NCBI GenBank assembly: GCA_964409635.1
Contig: CAYPEL010000002.1
Span: forward strand, 1-45,155
Length of the DNA: 45,155 bases
Direction of reading: 5' to 3'
DNA from: CAYPEL01 sp964409635
Lineage (GTDB): Bacteria; Pseudomonadota; Gammaproteobacteria; DSM-19610
Positions within the stretch are counted from its first letter, which is position 1. Every line of letters starts with the position of its first letter. Positions 34,246 to 43,832 of the stretch are shown here, piece after piece. A model generated the notes under the pieces. It had not been told where the DNA came from and did no database searches. It saw only the letters and a list, made by a program, of their open reading frames with translations. Both the position numbers and the translations under genes were made by a program.

Positions 34246-34361
34246 GTACGCCAGTTAGCCGGCCAGCTTTTCGTGACCGTTGGCAGCATGGAAGCTGCCA
34301 TCGAGCGCACAGGGATGTGTTTACAGCGAGTCACGAAAAGCTGGCCGGCTAACTGGCGTAC
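34246..34361. repeat. Composite inverted repeat, copy 2 (arm-core-arm)
   Basis: Arms 34246-34277 and 34330-34361 are perfect 32-bp inverted repeats. The 52-bp centre holds a hairpin with TGGCAGC (34281-34287) and GCTGCCA (34294-34300) and matches, in reverse complement, the centre of the element at 15927-16042 at about 40 of 47 positions. The outer pair of the hairpin is T-A here and C-G there, a compensatory change. It fills the space between convergent pilU and the PyrK-like gene, ending exactly at the latter's stop codon, so it could terminate both transcripts. Confidence 0.9.
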
Positions 34362-35240
34362 TCACTGGGCTGTATATATCGCACTGGCTTCAAAAACGGG
34401 TCCGTCAACGCAAACGCGTTGCATCGCGGGCCCGTTTTTCGTTGCTACTTCTACCACGCAGCCGGCACAGCCACCCACAGCGCAGGCCATGTACTCTTCC
34501 AATGAAACCTGGCAGGGTAAATTAAATTCATCCGCCATTGCTGCGCAAGCGCTCAACATGGCGTGCGGGCCGCATGCATAGACTGCGACTTCCCGGCGTT
34601 GAGCCGCGTTGAGTGAAGCCAACCAATGCCGTGCGAGGTCAGTAATGTAGCCGTCAAAGCAGCCGGGATAATTCTGTAGGCTGGCGAGCCGGCTGGGAAT
34701 TTTCCAGTCTTCCATAAGTGGCATGGCCGCTATGGTGCCATCCGGCAAACCGGGTACGATGATTTTTGAAGGTTGTATGGTAAAGGGAAATGGAACTTCG
34801 GAACCCATGAGTAGCAGTGGTTGGCAGGTGCTGTCATTTCTTAACTGCTCAGCTAAAAATACCATCGGTGGAATACCTACACCGCCGCCGAGCAGCAAAG
34901 CTCGTGGCCGCTGTGGATCAACTTTGAACGGTATCCCGATGGGTCCGAGCATACTCAAATGTTCGTCCGGCTTGCGTTGCGCCAACAGCCGGGTACCTTT
35001 GCCGACTGATTTGTATAAAAAATCGACCCAGCCAGCCTCTGGATTCACGCGCATTATCGAAAGCGGCCGGCGCATGGGGAGTGCGGGATCACACTGTAAA
35101 TGGACAAACTGCCCGGCCTTTGCGAATGACGCGCACTTGGCTGCGTTAACGCGCAGGATAAACTGATCACCTGAAAAAGCCATATGGCTGATGATGCGTG
35201 CCTGTTCCAGGTGAATGGTGCCGCGATGTACCCGCTTCAT
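34362..35240 (-). CDS. PyrK-like electron-transfer subunit (FAD / 2Fe-2S)
   Basis: 292 residues, homologous to the PyrK subunit of class 1B dihydroorotate dehydrogenase. FAD-binding RRPLSIMRV, NAD-binding LLLGGGVGIPPM, and a C-terminal [2Fe-2S] cluster motif with cysteines in YMACAVGGCAGC and RVCVDGP. The catalytic partner PyrDB is not in the window. The ATG at 35238-35240 overlaps the pyrC' stop in ATGA; the longer frame back to 35312 lies inside pyrC' and is rejected. In most gammaproteobacteria a quinone-linked PyrD makes PyrK unnecessary, so its electron acceptor and donor here are open. Confidence 0.87.
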   Translation of the reverse strand: MKRVHRGTIHLEQARIISHMAFSGDQFILRVNAAKCASFAKAGQFVHLQCDPALPMRRPLSIMRVNPEAGWVDFLYKSVGKGTRLLAQRKPDEHLSMLGPIGIPFKVDPQRPRALLLGGGVGIPPMVFLAEQLRNDSTCQPLLLMGSEVPFPFTIQPSKIIVPGLPDGTIAAMPLMEDWKIPSRLASLQNYPGCFDGYITDLARHWLASLNAAQRREVAVYACGPHAMLSACAAMADEFNLPCQVSLEEYMACAVGGCAGCVVEVATKNGPAMQRVCVDGPVFEASAIYTAQ

Positions 35241-36541
35241 GTGTTGGCGGGTGCGGTATAAATTATTTTGCCATCCCGCAGGGTATAGCGTACCCGGCCG
35301 GTCATTTCCCAACCTAAGAACGGTGTGTTTTTACCGCGGCTGTTGATGCGTTCCTGTTTCAGTTGCCAGGTTTCTTTAGGGTCAAAAATACAAATGTCTG
35401 CGGTCGCGCCCTTGGTCAACTGACCGTACGGGATATTCAAAATGGATGCCGGTCCGCAGGTTAAGCGGGCAACAAGATCCACGAGATCCAGGCAATTTTC
35501 ATCGACCAGGCGCAGCGCCAGCGGTAACAAACTGTCGAGACCGGAAACACCTGGTTCAGTCGCCGGAAAGGGCGCCAGTTTTGCATCTGGCTCGTGTGGC
35601 TGGTGGTCTGAACATAATGCTGCCAGGTCTGCGTTGCCGAGGCCGGCGCGCAGGCCATCTCTATCAGTTTGGGAGCGCAAGGGTGGCAAGAGGTGGTAGT
35701 TGGGGTCAAATTCGCCGGCATCGAGGTCGGTCAGAAAGAGATAAGGGATCGCTACATCCGCAGTGACAGGTGCACCATCATAGCGTGCCCGGGCGACCAT
35801 GCGCACAGCGCGCTGGGTTGTCAGGCGGCAGAAGTGTGCCCGTGCGCCGGTTTGTTCTATCAGCTCCAGGTCGCGGGCGACGGCTACTGTTTCTGCGGCT
35901 TCCGGAATGCCGGGTAAGCCTAGCCGGGTAGATACCCGGCCCTCATGGATGCAGCCATTGGCTGACAGCGCGTGGTCATTGGGACAAAGGAATACGGTGA
36001 GCCCAAAAGTGGACGCGTATTCGAAGGTGCGGCGTGCCACCAGCGTTGACAGCAGTGGTTTTCCGGCATTGCTGACACCGACACAACCGGCTGCTTTGAG
36101 TGCCGCCATTTCACTCAGGTGTTCACCGTTCAGGCCTTGGGTGAGTGCACCGAGTGACAAAACACGCGCCGCACCGGCCAGTTTTGAACGGTGTCTGATT
36201 AGCTCTATAACCGCCGGTGTGTCGATAACCGGATGGGTGTCTGGTGGGCAGACCAGGGTGGTGATGCCTGCAGCGGCGGCAGCCCGGCATTCGCTGTCTA
36301 TGGTTGCCTTATGTTCCTGCCCGGGTTCCCGGGTGCGCGCGCAAAGATCAATCAAACCGGGTATCACCACCAGTCCAGCTGCATCGATGGTGTGGTCAAT
36401 CCGGAAAGCATCGGGTGGATCGGCGATGCCGGCCACCCGGCCATCGGCGATAAACAGGTCGGTTATCCGGTCAATATTATCGACCGGGTCGATGAACCGT
36501 CCGCCCTGTATTTTAATTTGGCTGGCGTTCTGTTCGGCCAT
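35237..36541 (-). CDS. pyrC': Non-catalytic dihydroorotase homologue PyrC'
   Basis: 434 residues with the amidohydrolase fold of class I dihydroorotases, but the metal-binding HxH is lost: where active enzymes have DMHVHLREPG this has DLCARTREPG (C67 and R69), and the substrate motif MPNT reads CPPDT. A later SDHQPH motif is retained. In Pseudomonas such PyrC' proteins are inactive and needed to assemble aspartate transcarbamoylase with PyrB; the gene order here, immediately after pyrB (3 bp apart), supports the same role. A functional dihydroorotase must be encoded elsewhere. Confidence 0.92.
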   Translation of the reverse strand: MAEQNASQIKIQGGRFIDPVDNIDRITDLFIADGRVAGIADPPDAFRIDHTIDAAGLVVIPGLIDLCARTREPGQEHKATIDSECRAAAAAGITTLVCPPDTHPVIDTPAVIELIRHRSKLAGAARVLSLGALTQGLNGEHLSEMAALKAAGCVGVSNAGKPLLSTLVARRTFEYASTFGLTVFLCPNDHALSANGCIHEGRVSTRLGLPGIPEAAETVAVARDLELIEQTGARAHFCRLTTQRAVRMVARARYDGAPVTADVAIPYLFLTDLDAGEFDPNYHLLPPLRSQTDRDGLRAGLGNADLAALCSDHQPHEPDAKLAPFPATEPGVSGLDSLLPLALRLVDENCLDLVDLVARLTCGPASILNIPYGQLTKGATADICIFDPKETWQLKQERINSRGKNTPFLGWEMTGRVRYTLRDGKIIYTAPANT

Positions 36542-36544
36542 GGT

Positions 36545-37512
<968 letters not shown>

Positions 37513-37516
<4 letters not shown>

Positions 37517-38016
37517 GCAGTCTTTTTTATCTCCAACGCCAGGGGTTCCGGCCCGGTGAGTTTGATATGCTCGTGGTTGCCGAGTGACATGTTCAGTCCT
37601 ACCGTACTGGCTTCGATGGGCAGCTCCCGGCCGCTGCGTTCGACTAGCGCGGCTAGAAGGATACTGGCTGGCCGTCCGTAGTCAAATAGTTCATTCATGG
37701 CAGCACGTACTGTCCGGCCGGTGTGTAGTACATCATCGACCAGGATAATGTGCCGGTCATCAACGCTGAAAGGTAACTGGGAGGGTTTGACCTGCGGGTT
37801 GATGCCAATACGGGTAAAATCGTCGCGGTAAAACGATATATCAAGTTCTCCTAGTGAGGCGTCTAGCGCCATCAGCTTATGTAATTCCCGGGCAACCCAA
37901 ACGCCACCGGTATGTATACCAACCATTAAGGGGGGTTGCTTATAGTGTTTGGTTAATTGCTGTAACTGTCCAGCCATGCTTGATAGCAGGGCGGGGATAT
38001 CTATGTGTTGATTCAC
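37513..38016 (-). CDS. pyrR: PyrR bifunctional regulator / uracil phosphoribosyltransferase
   Basis: 167 residues with a PRPP-binding loop HIILVDDVLHTGRT and SFYRDDFTRIG. In Bacillus PyrR attenuates the pyr operon by RNA binding; in Pseudomonas it sits in the same place before pyrB. I see no clear attenuator, since the genes overlap. The start is GTG (38014-38016), overlapping the ruvX stop in GTGA. Confidence 0.93.
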
Positions 38017-38417
38017 TGACCGGTTGCCTTTTGTTGTAACCAGCTTTCAAGGATGATTTCTGCTGCATATGCATCAATTTTATTGGCAGGTTCGCCGCGT
38101 TCTTTTAGTAACGTCTCCGCCTGAACCGAACTTAATCGTTCATCTGCGCGATGCACGGGTAACTGAAAGCGGCCCTCCAGCCGGCGGCAGAAGCGTTCTG
38201 CTGCCTGCGTCATGGCTTGTTCGCTGCCGTCCATATGATACGGGATTCCGACCACCAGTGCGCTAGGTTGCCATTCCTTGATCAGGTCTTCGACACGGGA
38301 CCAGTCTGGTGTGCCCTGATTGGCCGGCAGGGTGAGCAGCGCGTGCGCGGAACGGGTAATCATCTGCCCAGTTGCAACACCGATTCGCTTTTCACCAAAA
38401 TCGAAGCCTAACAGCAT
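38013..38417 (-). CDS. ruvX: RuvX/YqgF family putative pre-16S rRNA nuclease
   Basis: 134 residues with an RNase H-like fold: GFDFGEKRIGVATG at the N-terminus, ALVVGIPYHMDGS, DERLSSVQAE and a final DAYAAEIILESWL. Involved in 16S rRNA 5'-end maturation in E. coli. It lies 6 bp after algH and overlaps pyrR by 4 bp. Confidence 0.95.
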   Translation of the reverse strand: MLLGFDFGEKRIGVATGQMITRSAHALLTLPANQGTPDWSRVEDLIKEWQPSALVVGIPYHMDGSEQAMTQAAERFCRRLEGRFQLPVHRADERLSSVQAETLLKERGEPANKIDAYAAEIILESWLQQKATGQ

Positions 38418-38423
38418 TGGCCG

Positions 38424-38987
38424 TTATGCATGCCCGGCATCGCCGGAGAGTAAATCCAGATCAACACCCAGTGAAGCGGCAGCCGCTTTCCAGCGGTCTT
38501 CGTTGGCGGTATGAAACAGGATGTCCGGGTCAGCTGGCCCGGAGAGCCAAGCGTTGTCCGCCAGTTCCTGTTCAAGCTGGCCGGCCCCCCAACCGGCATA
38601 GCCCAGTGCGACCAGGCATTTTTCCGGGCCGGCTTCGTTGGCAATGGCGGTAAGGATATCGCTCGAAGAAGTAATACCGATCCGGTCGGTGACTTTGAGA
38701 GTTGCTTCCCAGTCGCCCAGTGGTTCGTGGAGTACAAAGCCCCGGTTTTGTTGTACCGGGCCGCCTAAATGGATGGCTCTGAGGCGTGCTTCAGGGCTGG
38801 CTGCTTTAAGTTCCATGTGCTGGAAGATTTCATCGAGTTGCATATCCAGTTGCCGGTTTAAGATCAGCCCCAGAGCGCCATCTGCATTATGCTCGCAGAT
38901 TAAGGTGACTGTATGCGAGAAATTAGGGTCTGCCAATGCCGGCATGGCAATAAGAAAATGATTGGTAAGGTACGCTTGCTCTACCAT
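38424..38987 (-). CDS. algH: YqgE/AlgH family protein
   Basis: 187 residues, full length for the family: TNHFLIAMPALADPNFSHTV, CEHNADGALGLILNR, HLGGPVQQNRGFVLH and GYAGWGAGQLEQEL. Named for an alginate regulatory effect in P. aeruginosa; molecular function unknown. First gene of the minus-strand cluster algH-ruvX-pyrR-pyrB-pyrC'-pyrK. Confidence 0.94.
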   Translation of the reverse strand: MVEQAYLTNHFLIAMPALADPNFSHTVTLICEHNADGALGLILNRQLDMQLDEIFQHMELKAASPEARLRAIHLGGPVQQNRGFVLHEPLGDWEATLKVTDRIGITSSSDILTAIANEAGPEKCLVALGYAGWGAGQLEQELADNAWLSGPADPDILFHTANEDRWKAAAASLGVDLDLLSGDAGHA

Positions 38988-39109
38988 GGGGATAGTATCC
39001 GGTAGACCGGGGCTTGATTCAAGCGCTACGAAATATAGATCAGCCAGATAAATATAGTTAAGGCACCATTGATTTATTCGTGTATCTTGTTTTTACCAAT
39101 GATGTTGAC

Positions 39110-39141
39110 CCGGTAGGAGCGGTTAAAACCGCTCCTACCGG
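39110..39141. terminator. Perfect palindrome between tonB and algH
   Basis: CCGGTAGGAGCGGTT and its exact complement (15-bp arms) flank an AA loop. The GTAGGAGCGG type is a common dispersed palindrome in gammaproteobacteria. It lies 26 bp after the tonB stop on the same strand and 120 bp before the algH start, so it could end the tonB transcript; no clear T-run follows, hence a REP-like element is equally possible. Confidence 0.6.
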
Positions 39142-39167
39142 TCTTAATCAAGACCTGTCCTGGCAGA

Positions 39168-40013
39168 CTAATGTCCCTGTAAGCGATGGCTGCTGGTGAA
39201 TTCCCAGGTGCGGGTAATATGTAAAATATCGGTTTCCTTACGGATAGCATCCGGCAGGGGTGCGAACGGTGCGGCCAGCCTGACGATCCGCACAGCGGCA
39301 TCATCCAGCAATTTATGGCCGGAAGGCCGGACGACTTTAATATCGAGCACATTGCCATCCTGATCAATGGCGACATCGACGATCAGACTGCCGGATAACT
39401 GTTTGCGCCGGGCCTGATCAGGGTAGTTCAGATCGCCGACGCGCTCGACCTTGCTGACCCAGTCACGCATATAACTGGCATACAGGAATTCCCGGGTACG
39501 CGCCGAGATGTATTTTTGTTTGGGTGCGCTGGAGTAAGCTTTCAGGGACTGGTTGATTTCATTATTTAAGCTGACCATTTCCAGGCTCCGTTGGATCAGC
39601 TCGGCAGCACTCAGGTTTTCCGTTTCCGCGGGTGTTTCGGTCATTTCAGGGTGCTTAATGCGGCTGTTTTCGCGGCTGAGGATTTTGCTTACTGCCTGTT
39701 TTTCACTCGGCGGTGGTGTGGCCATAGACTGGGCAATGGTTTGCTCTTGAGGTTTGATTTTTTCTTCCGTATTACCGGCGCCATCCTGACTGGCTTCGGC
39801 AAGGTAATCGTACTCTTCCGGAGGCAGGTTGCGGTTCGGATTTACAATGGTGATATCCAGGGTTTGCGTAACCGGATCGGTTTTGTGACGATCCAGCGGG
39901 TTGAAACCGATACCGAGGATGATCAGCGCATGAAACGCGGTTGCGATCAGCAGCATCAGTACCAGCCGGTCATTGGTTTGCGCGTCGTGCGATGGGCTGG
40001 GAAGGGGATTCAC
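39168..40013 (-). CDS. tonB: TonB family energy transducer
   Basis: 281 residues: cytoplasmic N-terminus, one membrane helix (about 17-36, LVLMLLIATAFHALIILGIG), a periplasmic region rich in Glu, Gln, Lys and Pro, and a C-terminal TonB domain (LNYPDQARRKQLSGSLIVDV and AAPFAPLP). It corresponds in position to tonB3 of P. aeruginosa, which affects twitching motility. No exbB or exbD is adjacent. Start is GTG at 40011-40013 with a poor ribosome site, so the exact start is uncertain. Confidence 0.88.
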   Translation of the reverse strand: MNPLPSPSHDAQTNDRLVLMLLIATAFHALIILGIGFNPLDRHKTDPVTQTLDITIVNPNRNLPPEEYDYLAEASQDGAGNTEEKIKPQEQTIAQSMATPPPSEKQAVSKILSRENSRIKHPEMTETPAETENLSAAELIQRSLEMVSLNNEINQSLKAYSSAPKQKYISARTREFLYASYMRDWVSKVERVGDLNYPDQARRKQLSGSLIVDVAIDQDGNVLDIKVVRPSGHKLLDDAAVRIVRLAAPFAPLPDAIRKETDILHITRTWEFTSSHRLQGH

Positions 40014-40043
40014 GAATAGAGTTCTGAAAATAAATAAAAATTG

Positions 40044-41028
40044 TTAACCATCTTGTGGTATCGGCATTGGCCTGCTGATCCTGATTTCGGCTTCGTCATG
40101 GGTGAATTCTAACAGTTCAGCCATAGCCGGTGTCATATGTAAGGTGTTTTCTTCATCGACCAGCAGCACATATTCAATCTGCATCGCGCGGGCTACCGGC
40201 TGCCATTGTTCCGGGCCTGCGACAAACAAGGCCGTAGCGGCAGCATCGGCCAGCGTTGGGTCATTCGCCAGTACAGTCACCGAGCGGGATCCAGACGCGG
40301 AATAGCCCGTTTTAGGATGGATAATATGGTGAATGCGTTTGCCAGCCTGCTCGGTATAGCGTTCGTAATCACCCGAGGTGAACACGCATTGTCCTGGGGC
40401 GAGTTCCACGCTGGCCATGACGCCCGCTTTGCGCGGGTGGCGGATGCCGGCTTGCCAGTTGCGTTGGCCGTGTTTTCCACTGACGCAGAGGTCGCCCCCG
40501 GCATTAACCAGGGCATTGTGAATACCATGCTGTTCGAGTTTTTCTATGGCTTTACCAAGCGCATAACCTTTGGCAAAAGCACCGAAATCGAGTTGTACGG
40601 CGGGGTTACTGCTGCGCACTTCGTTGCCACTTATGGTCAACTGTAAACTGCTGGGCGCCTGTTCTACTAATGACTGAATCCTGGCAGGGTTGGGTGCTTG
40701 CCATGCAGGCGCCTCATTTTGCTGAAAACCCCATAGACGTATTAACTGTCCAATGGCAGGATTAAACAGACCCTGGCTTTGTCTTTCATAGCGCTGCGCA
40801 AGCTGGATCAAAGTAATGATAGATTCCGCAACAGCCATCGCTTGTCCTGCTGCAATGGCCGTGTTGAGTTTCTGCAGCGTGCCCGGCTCCCAGGCGTGCC
40901 AGGCGCGGTGTTGTTGTAGAAATAGCGCTTCAACTGCTTGAGTGGCTGCTACCGCCTGGGGTTTGCTGACACCGGCGTAGCTGATGTCAATCAGGGTGCC
41001 AAAGGCAAAGAACTGCTGGCTGATAATC
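40044..41028 (-). CDS. apbE: FAD:protein FMN transferase ApbE, 5' end lost in assembly gap
   Basis: About 328 visible residues. ApbE attaches FMN covalently to Thr/Ser of partner flavoproteins such as NqrB/C and RnfG/D. Motifs: FFAFGTLIDISY near the visible N-terminus, LDFGAFAKGYALG, LVNAGGDLCVSGKHG, a HHIIHPKTGYSA segment, and metal-binding TLADAAATALFV. The start codon and any signal peptide fall in the N run. An uninterrupted reading across the gap is meaningless because the gap size is unknown. Similarity indicates only about 20-60 residues are missing. Confidence 0.9.
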
Positions 41029-41128
41029 NNNNNNNNNNNNNNNNNNNNNNNNNNNNNNNNNNNNNNNNNNNNNNNNNNNNNNNNNNNNNNNNNNNNNNNN
41101 NNNNNNNNNNNNNNNNNNNNNNNNNNNN
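41029..41128. other. Assembly gap (100 N)
   Basis: A run of exactly 100 N, a conventional placeholder of unknown true length. It removes the start of apbE and the intergenic space before the gshB stop; an additional small gene could be hidden. Confidence 0.99.
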
Positions 41129-41131
41129 TGA

Positions 41132-42088
41132 TCAATCGCGTGAGTCCAGGATGGTCGCAATGCTGTTCATCAAGTCTCCAGCAATGTCCAGATTATAGAG
41201 TTTATCCAGTTCGCGAATGCAGGTCGGGCTAGTGACATTGATTTCGGTCAGGTAGTCGCCGATGACATCGATGCCGACGAATAGCAGGCCGCGCTTTTTA
41301 AGTTCCGGTCCTACCTGCTGACAAATCCAGTGGTCGCGATCACTGAGTTCAACACCTTCGCCGCGACCACCGGCTGCCAGGTTGCCGCGTGTTTCACCGG
41401 CGGCGGGTATGCGCGCCAGCGCATAAGGCACCGCTTCGCCGTTGATCATCAGAATACGTTTATCGCCCGCTGAAATTTCCGGAATGAAGCGTTGCGCCAT
41501 CGCGCTCTGCCGGTTGTGGTCCGTCAGGGTTTCCAGAATGACGCTGGTATTTGGATCATTTTCGCGCACCCGGAAAATAGACGCGCCGCCCATTGCATCC
41601 AGCGGCTTGAGGATGATGTCCTGGTGCGTGGCGAGGAATTCACGAAAACGTGAACTATCACGGCTCACTAATGTGGCTACACAACAATCTGGGAACCAGG
41701 CGGTAAAAAGTTTTTCGTTGCAGTCGCGCAGGGAGGCCGGTTTGTTGACGACCAGCAGGCCCTGTTGTTCAGCCCGCTCCAGTAAATAGGTCGTATAAAG
41801 AAATTCCATATTCATGGGTGGATCCTTGCGCATCAGCACCACGTCCAGATCCGCGAGACGGATATCCTCGGTGAGAGATAATTCAAACCAGCCATCGGCG
41901 TGATCCTGCACCTGCAGGCTGCGGACAGAGGCCCGGGTTTCGCCATCCTGGAGGTAGATATCCTCCTGTTGCATGTAGAACAACCGCCAGCCGCGCGCCT
42001 GCGCAGCCAGCAGCATGGCAAAGCTGCTGTCCTTATGTATTTTGATGGATCCAATGGGATCCATGACGATACCGAGTGAAATGCTCAT
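41132..42088 (-). CDS. gshB: Glutathione synthetase
   Basis: 318 residues; ATP-grasp ligase joining gamma-glutamylcysteine and glycine. The ATG at 42086-42088 gives MSISLGIVMDPIGSIKIHKDSS, aligning with the E. coli start; the frame also opens at 42130. Conserved segments: MRKDPPMNMEFLYTTYLLE, ILKPLDAMGGASIF, AGDKRILMINGEAVP, and the metal/ATP residues in DVIGDYLTEINVTSP. Divergent from pilG, as in P. aeruginosa (gshB-pilG). Confidence 0.96.
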   Translation of the reverse strand: MSISLGIVMDPIGSIKIHKDSSFAMLLAAQARGWRLFYMQQEDIYLQDGETRASVRSLQVQDHADGWFELSLTEDIRLADLDVVLMRKDPPMNMEFLYTTYLLERAEQQGLLVVNKPASLRDCNEKLFTAWFPDCCVATLVSRDSSRFREFLATHQDIILKPLDAMGGASIFRVRENDPNTSVILETLTDHNRQSAMAQRFIPEISAGDKRILMINGEAVPYALARIPAAGETRGNLAAGGRGEGVELSDRDHWICQQVGPELKKRGLLFVGIDVIGDYLTEINVTSPTCIRELDKLYNLDIAGDLMNSIATILDSRD

Positions 42089-42290
42089 AGAAAGTAGTGT
42101 ATCCCGGGCTTTTGGGGTGTTGATCTGCATAAAGTTTACCGTAATCCGGACGATAGCAGCGTGTAGCCATAATTGTACCGCAATTTATTTGGCTAAAAGG
42201 GTGCTTGTAATTATCAGGTTGGCAGGATTCAGGCCGCTGATAGCTAGCAAGTTAAGCAGATAAAAAACGATCGGGTCAGGTACGAACCAG

Positions 42291-42752
42291 ATGCAAACTA
42301 TTGTCGAAACTGAAGAATCTCAAGAACTTGAACTCCAGGCCAGTGAGGGCGGGAATGCTGACACACCAGCGGTGGCCTTGTCATCGGTTAAAGTCATGGT
42401 CATAGATGACAGCAAGACTATCCGGCGTACGGCTGAAAGCCTGCTGAAAAAAGAGGGGTGCCAGGTGCTAACGGCAACCGATGGTTTCGAGGCGCTGGCA
42501 AAAATTGCAGATGAGAAACCTGACATTATTTTTGTCGATATTATGATGCCGCGTCTGGATGGCTACCAGACTTGCGCACTGATTAAAAATAATCAGGCGT
42601 TCAAGAAAACACCGGTTGTCATGTTGTCCAGCAAGGATGGCCTGTTTGATCGCGCCCGGGGACGGATTGTTGGCTCCGATCAGTACGTAACCAAGCCGTT
42701 CACGAAAGACCAGTTACTGGATGCAATCCGCGAGCATGTGAAGCCGGCCTGA
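42291..42752 (+). CDS. pilG: Twitching motility response regulator PilG
   Basis: 153 residues: a single receiver domain with D39-D40, phospho-acceptor D83 (FVDIMMPRLDGYQTC) and K135 (TKPF). Almost identical to Pseudomonas PilG in its core (KTIRRTAESLLKK), with a longer acidic N-terminus of about 32 residues. It acts as output of the Chp chemosensory kinase, promoting pilus extension. First gene of pilGHIJ. Confidence 0.95.
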   Translation: MQTIVETEESQELELQASEGGNADTPAVALSSVKVMVIDDSKTIRRTAESLLKKEGCQVLTATDGFEALAKIADEKPDIIFVDIMMPRLDGYQTCALIKNNQAFKKTPVVMLSSKDGLFDRARGRIVGSDQYVTKPFTKDQLLDAIREHVKPA

Positions 42753-42774
42753 AGCCGCTTTGAATATTTTTTCT

Positions 42775-42806
42775 CTGATGATACAGCTGCCTCGCAGCGT
42801 CATCAG
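42775..42806. repeat. Hairpin between pilG and pilH
   Basis: CTGATGA (42775-42781) and TCATCAG (42800-42806) form an outer stem; GCTGC (42786-42790) and GCAGC (42794-42798) an inner one. There is no T-run, so partial termination or mRNA processing that sets the pilG:pilH ratio is possible. Confidence 0.5.
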
Positions 42807-42840
42807 TTAAGCAGGACGAAATTATCCTAGGGGATGAAAC

Positions 42841-43206
42841 ATGACACAGATACTAATTGTTGATGACTCACCAACCGAAACACATATTTTGAAAGGCATT
42901 CTGGAAAAGCATGGTTTTCAGACTGAAACCGCTGAGAATGGGTCGGAAGGCGTGGAACGCGCCAAAGCAATCCACCCGGATCTTATCCTCATGGATGTGG
43001 TGATGCCTGGCCTCAACGGCTTCCAGGCTACGCGCCAGTTAACCAAGGATCCTGAGACGGCCGATATCCCAGTTATTATAGTGACCACCAAGGATCAGGA
43101 GACTGACCGGGTTTGGGGACTACGCCAGGGTGCAAGAGATTTTGTCACCAAACCGGTTTCCGAAAGTATTTTGATGGATAAGGTCAACACTGCGTTAGCA
43201 GGCTGA
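42841..43206 (+). CDS. pilH: Twitching motility response regulator PilH
   Basis: 121 residues, a stand-alone receiver domain: D8-D9, phospho-acceptor D52 (LILMDVVMPGLNGFQATR) and K104 (VTKPV). In P. aeruginosa PilH opposes PilG, acting as phosphate sink or retraction regulator. GGGG/AGGGG-like ribosome site (taggggatgaaac) precedes the ATG. Confidence 0.95.
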   Translation: MTQILIVDDSPTETHILKGILEKHGFQTETAENGSEGVERAKAIHPDLILMDVVMPGLNGFQATRQLTKDPETADIPVIIVTTKDQETDRVWGLRQGARDFVTKPVSESILMDKVNTALAG

Positions 43207-43222
43207 AACAGGGAGAAACGTT

Positions 43223-43768
43223 ATGTCCAGGCCGGCAACGCCAGAGCCCCTACAGTGGCTAGCTTATGTGGAGTCGACGTGCCTCAAACATGCACATGGA
43301 CTGCCGCAACAACAGGTTACCGAGCAGGAATGGGTGGGTATCGGGTTCCAGCTGGGTGATGTCCAACTGGTTTCTTCGCTGGGAGAGATCGTGGAGATTC
43401 TTACCCCACCTGAGCTATCCGGGGTGCCGCGTACTAAACGTTGGGTGTGGGGTATCGCCAATGTGCGTGGCAACTTGTTACCGGTCATAGACTTGCACGG
43501 ATATTTGTACGATACGCCTAGCAAGACAACCAGAAACAGCCGGATACTGGTGGTTAATCACCACGGTGTCTATTCAGGATTGGTGGTGGATGCGGTGCTT
43601 GGTTTGCAGCACTTCAAGAGCGAATTCAAGTGCAAGCAACTGCCTGGCGACGACAAACTGATACACGGCTATTTGACACATGGTTTCAAAGTTGGGAGTG
43701 ACCACTGGGGAGTTTTCAGTATGCATAAGCTGGTACAGACTCCGGAATTTATCCAGGTAGCGGTTTAA
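43223..43768 (+). CDS. pilI: CheW-like adaptor PilI
   Basis: 181 residues with a CheW domain (about 40-178): WVGIGFQLGDVQLVSSLGEI, the WVWGIANVRGNLLPVIDL core, SRILVVNHHGVYSGLVVD. It links the receptor PilJ to the ChpA kinase. Starts 17 bp after pilH with GGAG upstream; followed by 64 bp containing three TTTAA repeats, then pilJ. Confidence 0.94.
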   Translation: MSRPATPEPLQWLAYVESTCLKHAHGLPQQQVTEQEWVGIGFQLGDVQLVSSLGEIVEILTPPELSGVPRTKRWVWGIANVRGNLLPVIDLHGYLYDTPSKTTRNSRILVVNHHGVYSGLVVDAVLGLQHFKSEFKCKQLPGDDKLIHGYLTHGFKVGSDHWGVFSMHKLVQTPEFIQVAV

Positions 43769-43832
43769 TTTAATTTAATTTAGATTCATTCATTTTTATT
43801 GGAATATCAGGTACGAGGTTAGGAGACAGGAA

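Noticed and set aside
40938..41198. Frames bridging the N run
   Set aside because: The gap length is arbitrary, so any continuous frame through it, including an apbE start on the gshB side, is an artefact.
43764..43784. Three TTTAA direct repeats after pilI as a terminator or regulatory repeat
   Set aside because: Short AT-rich slippage-like repeat without a stem; transcription must continue into pilJ.
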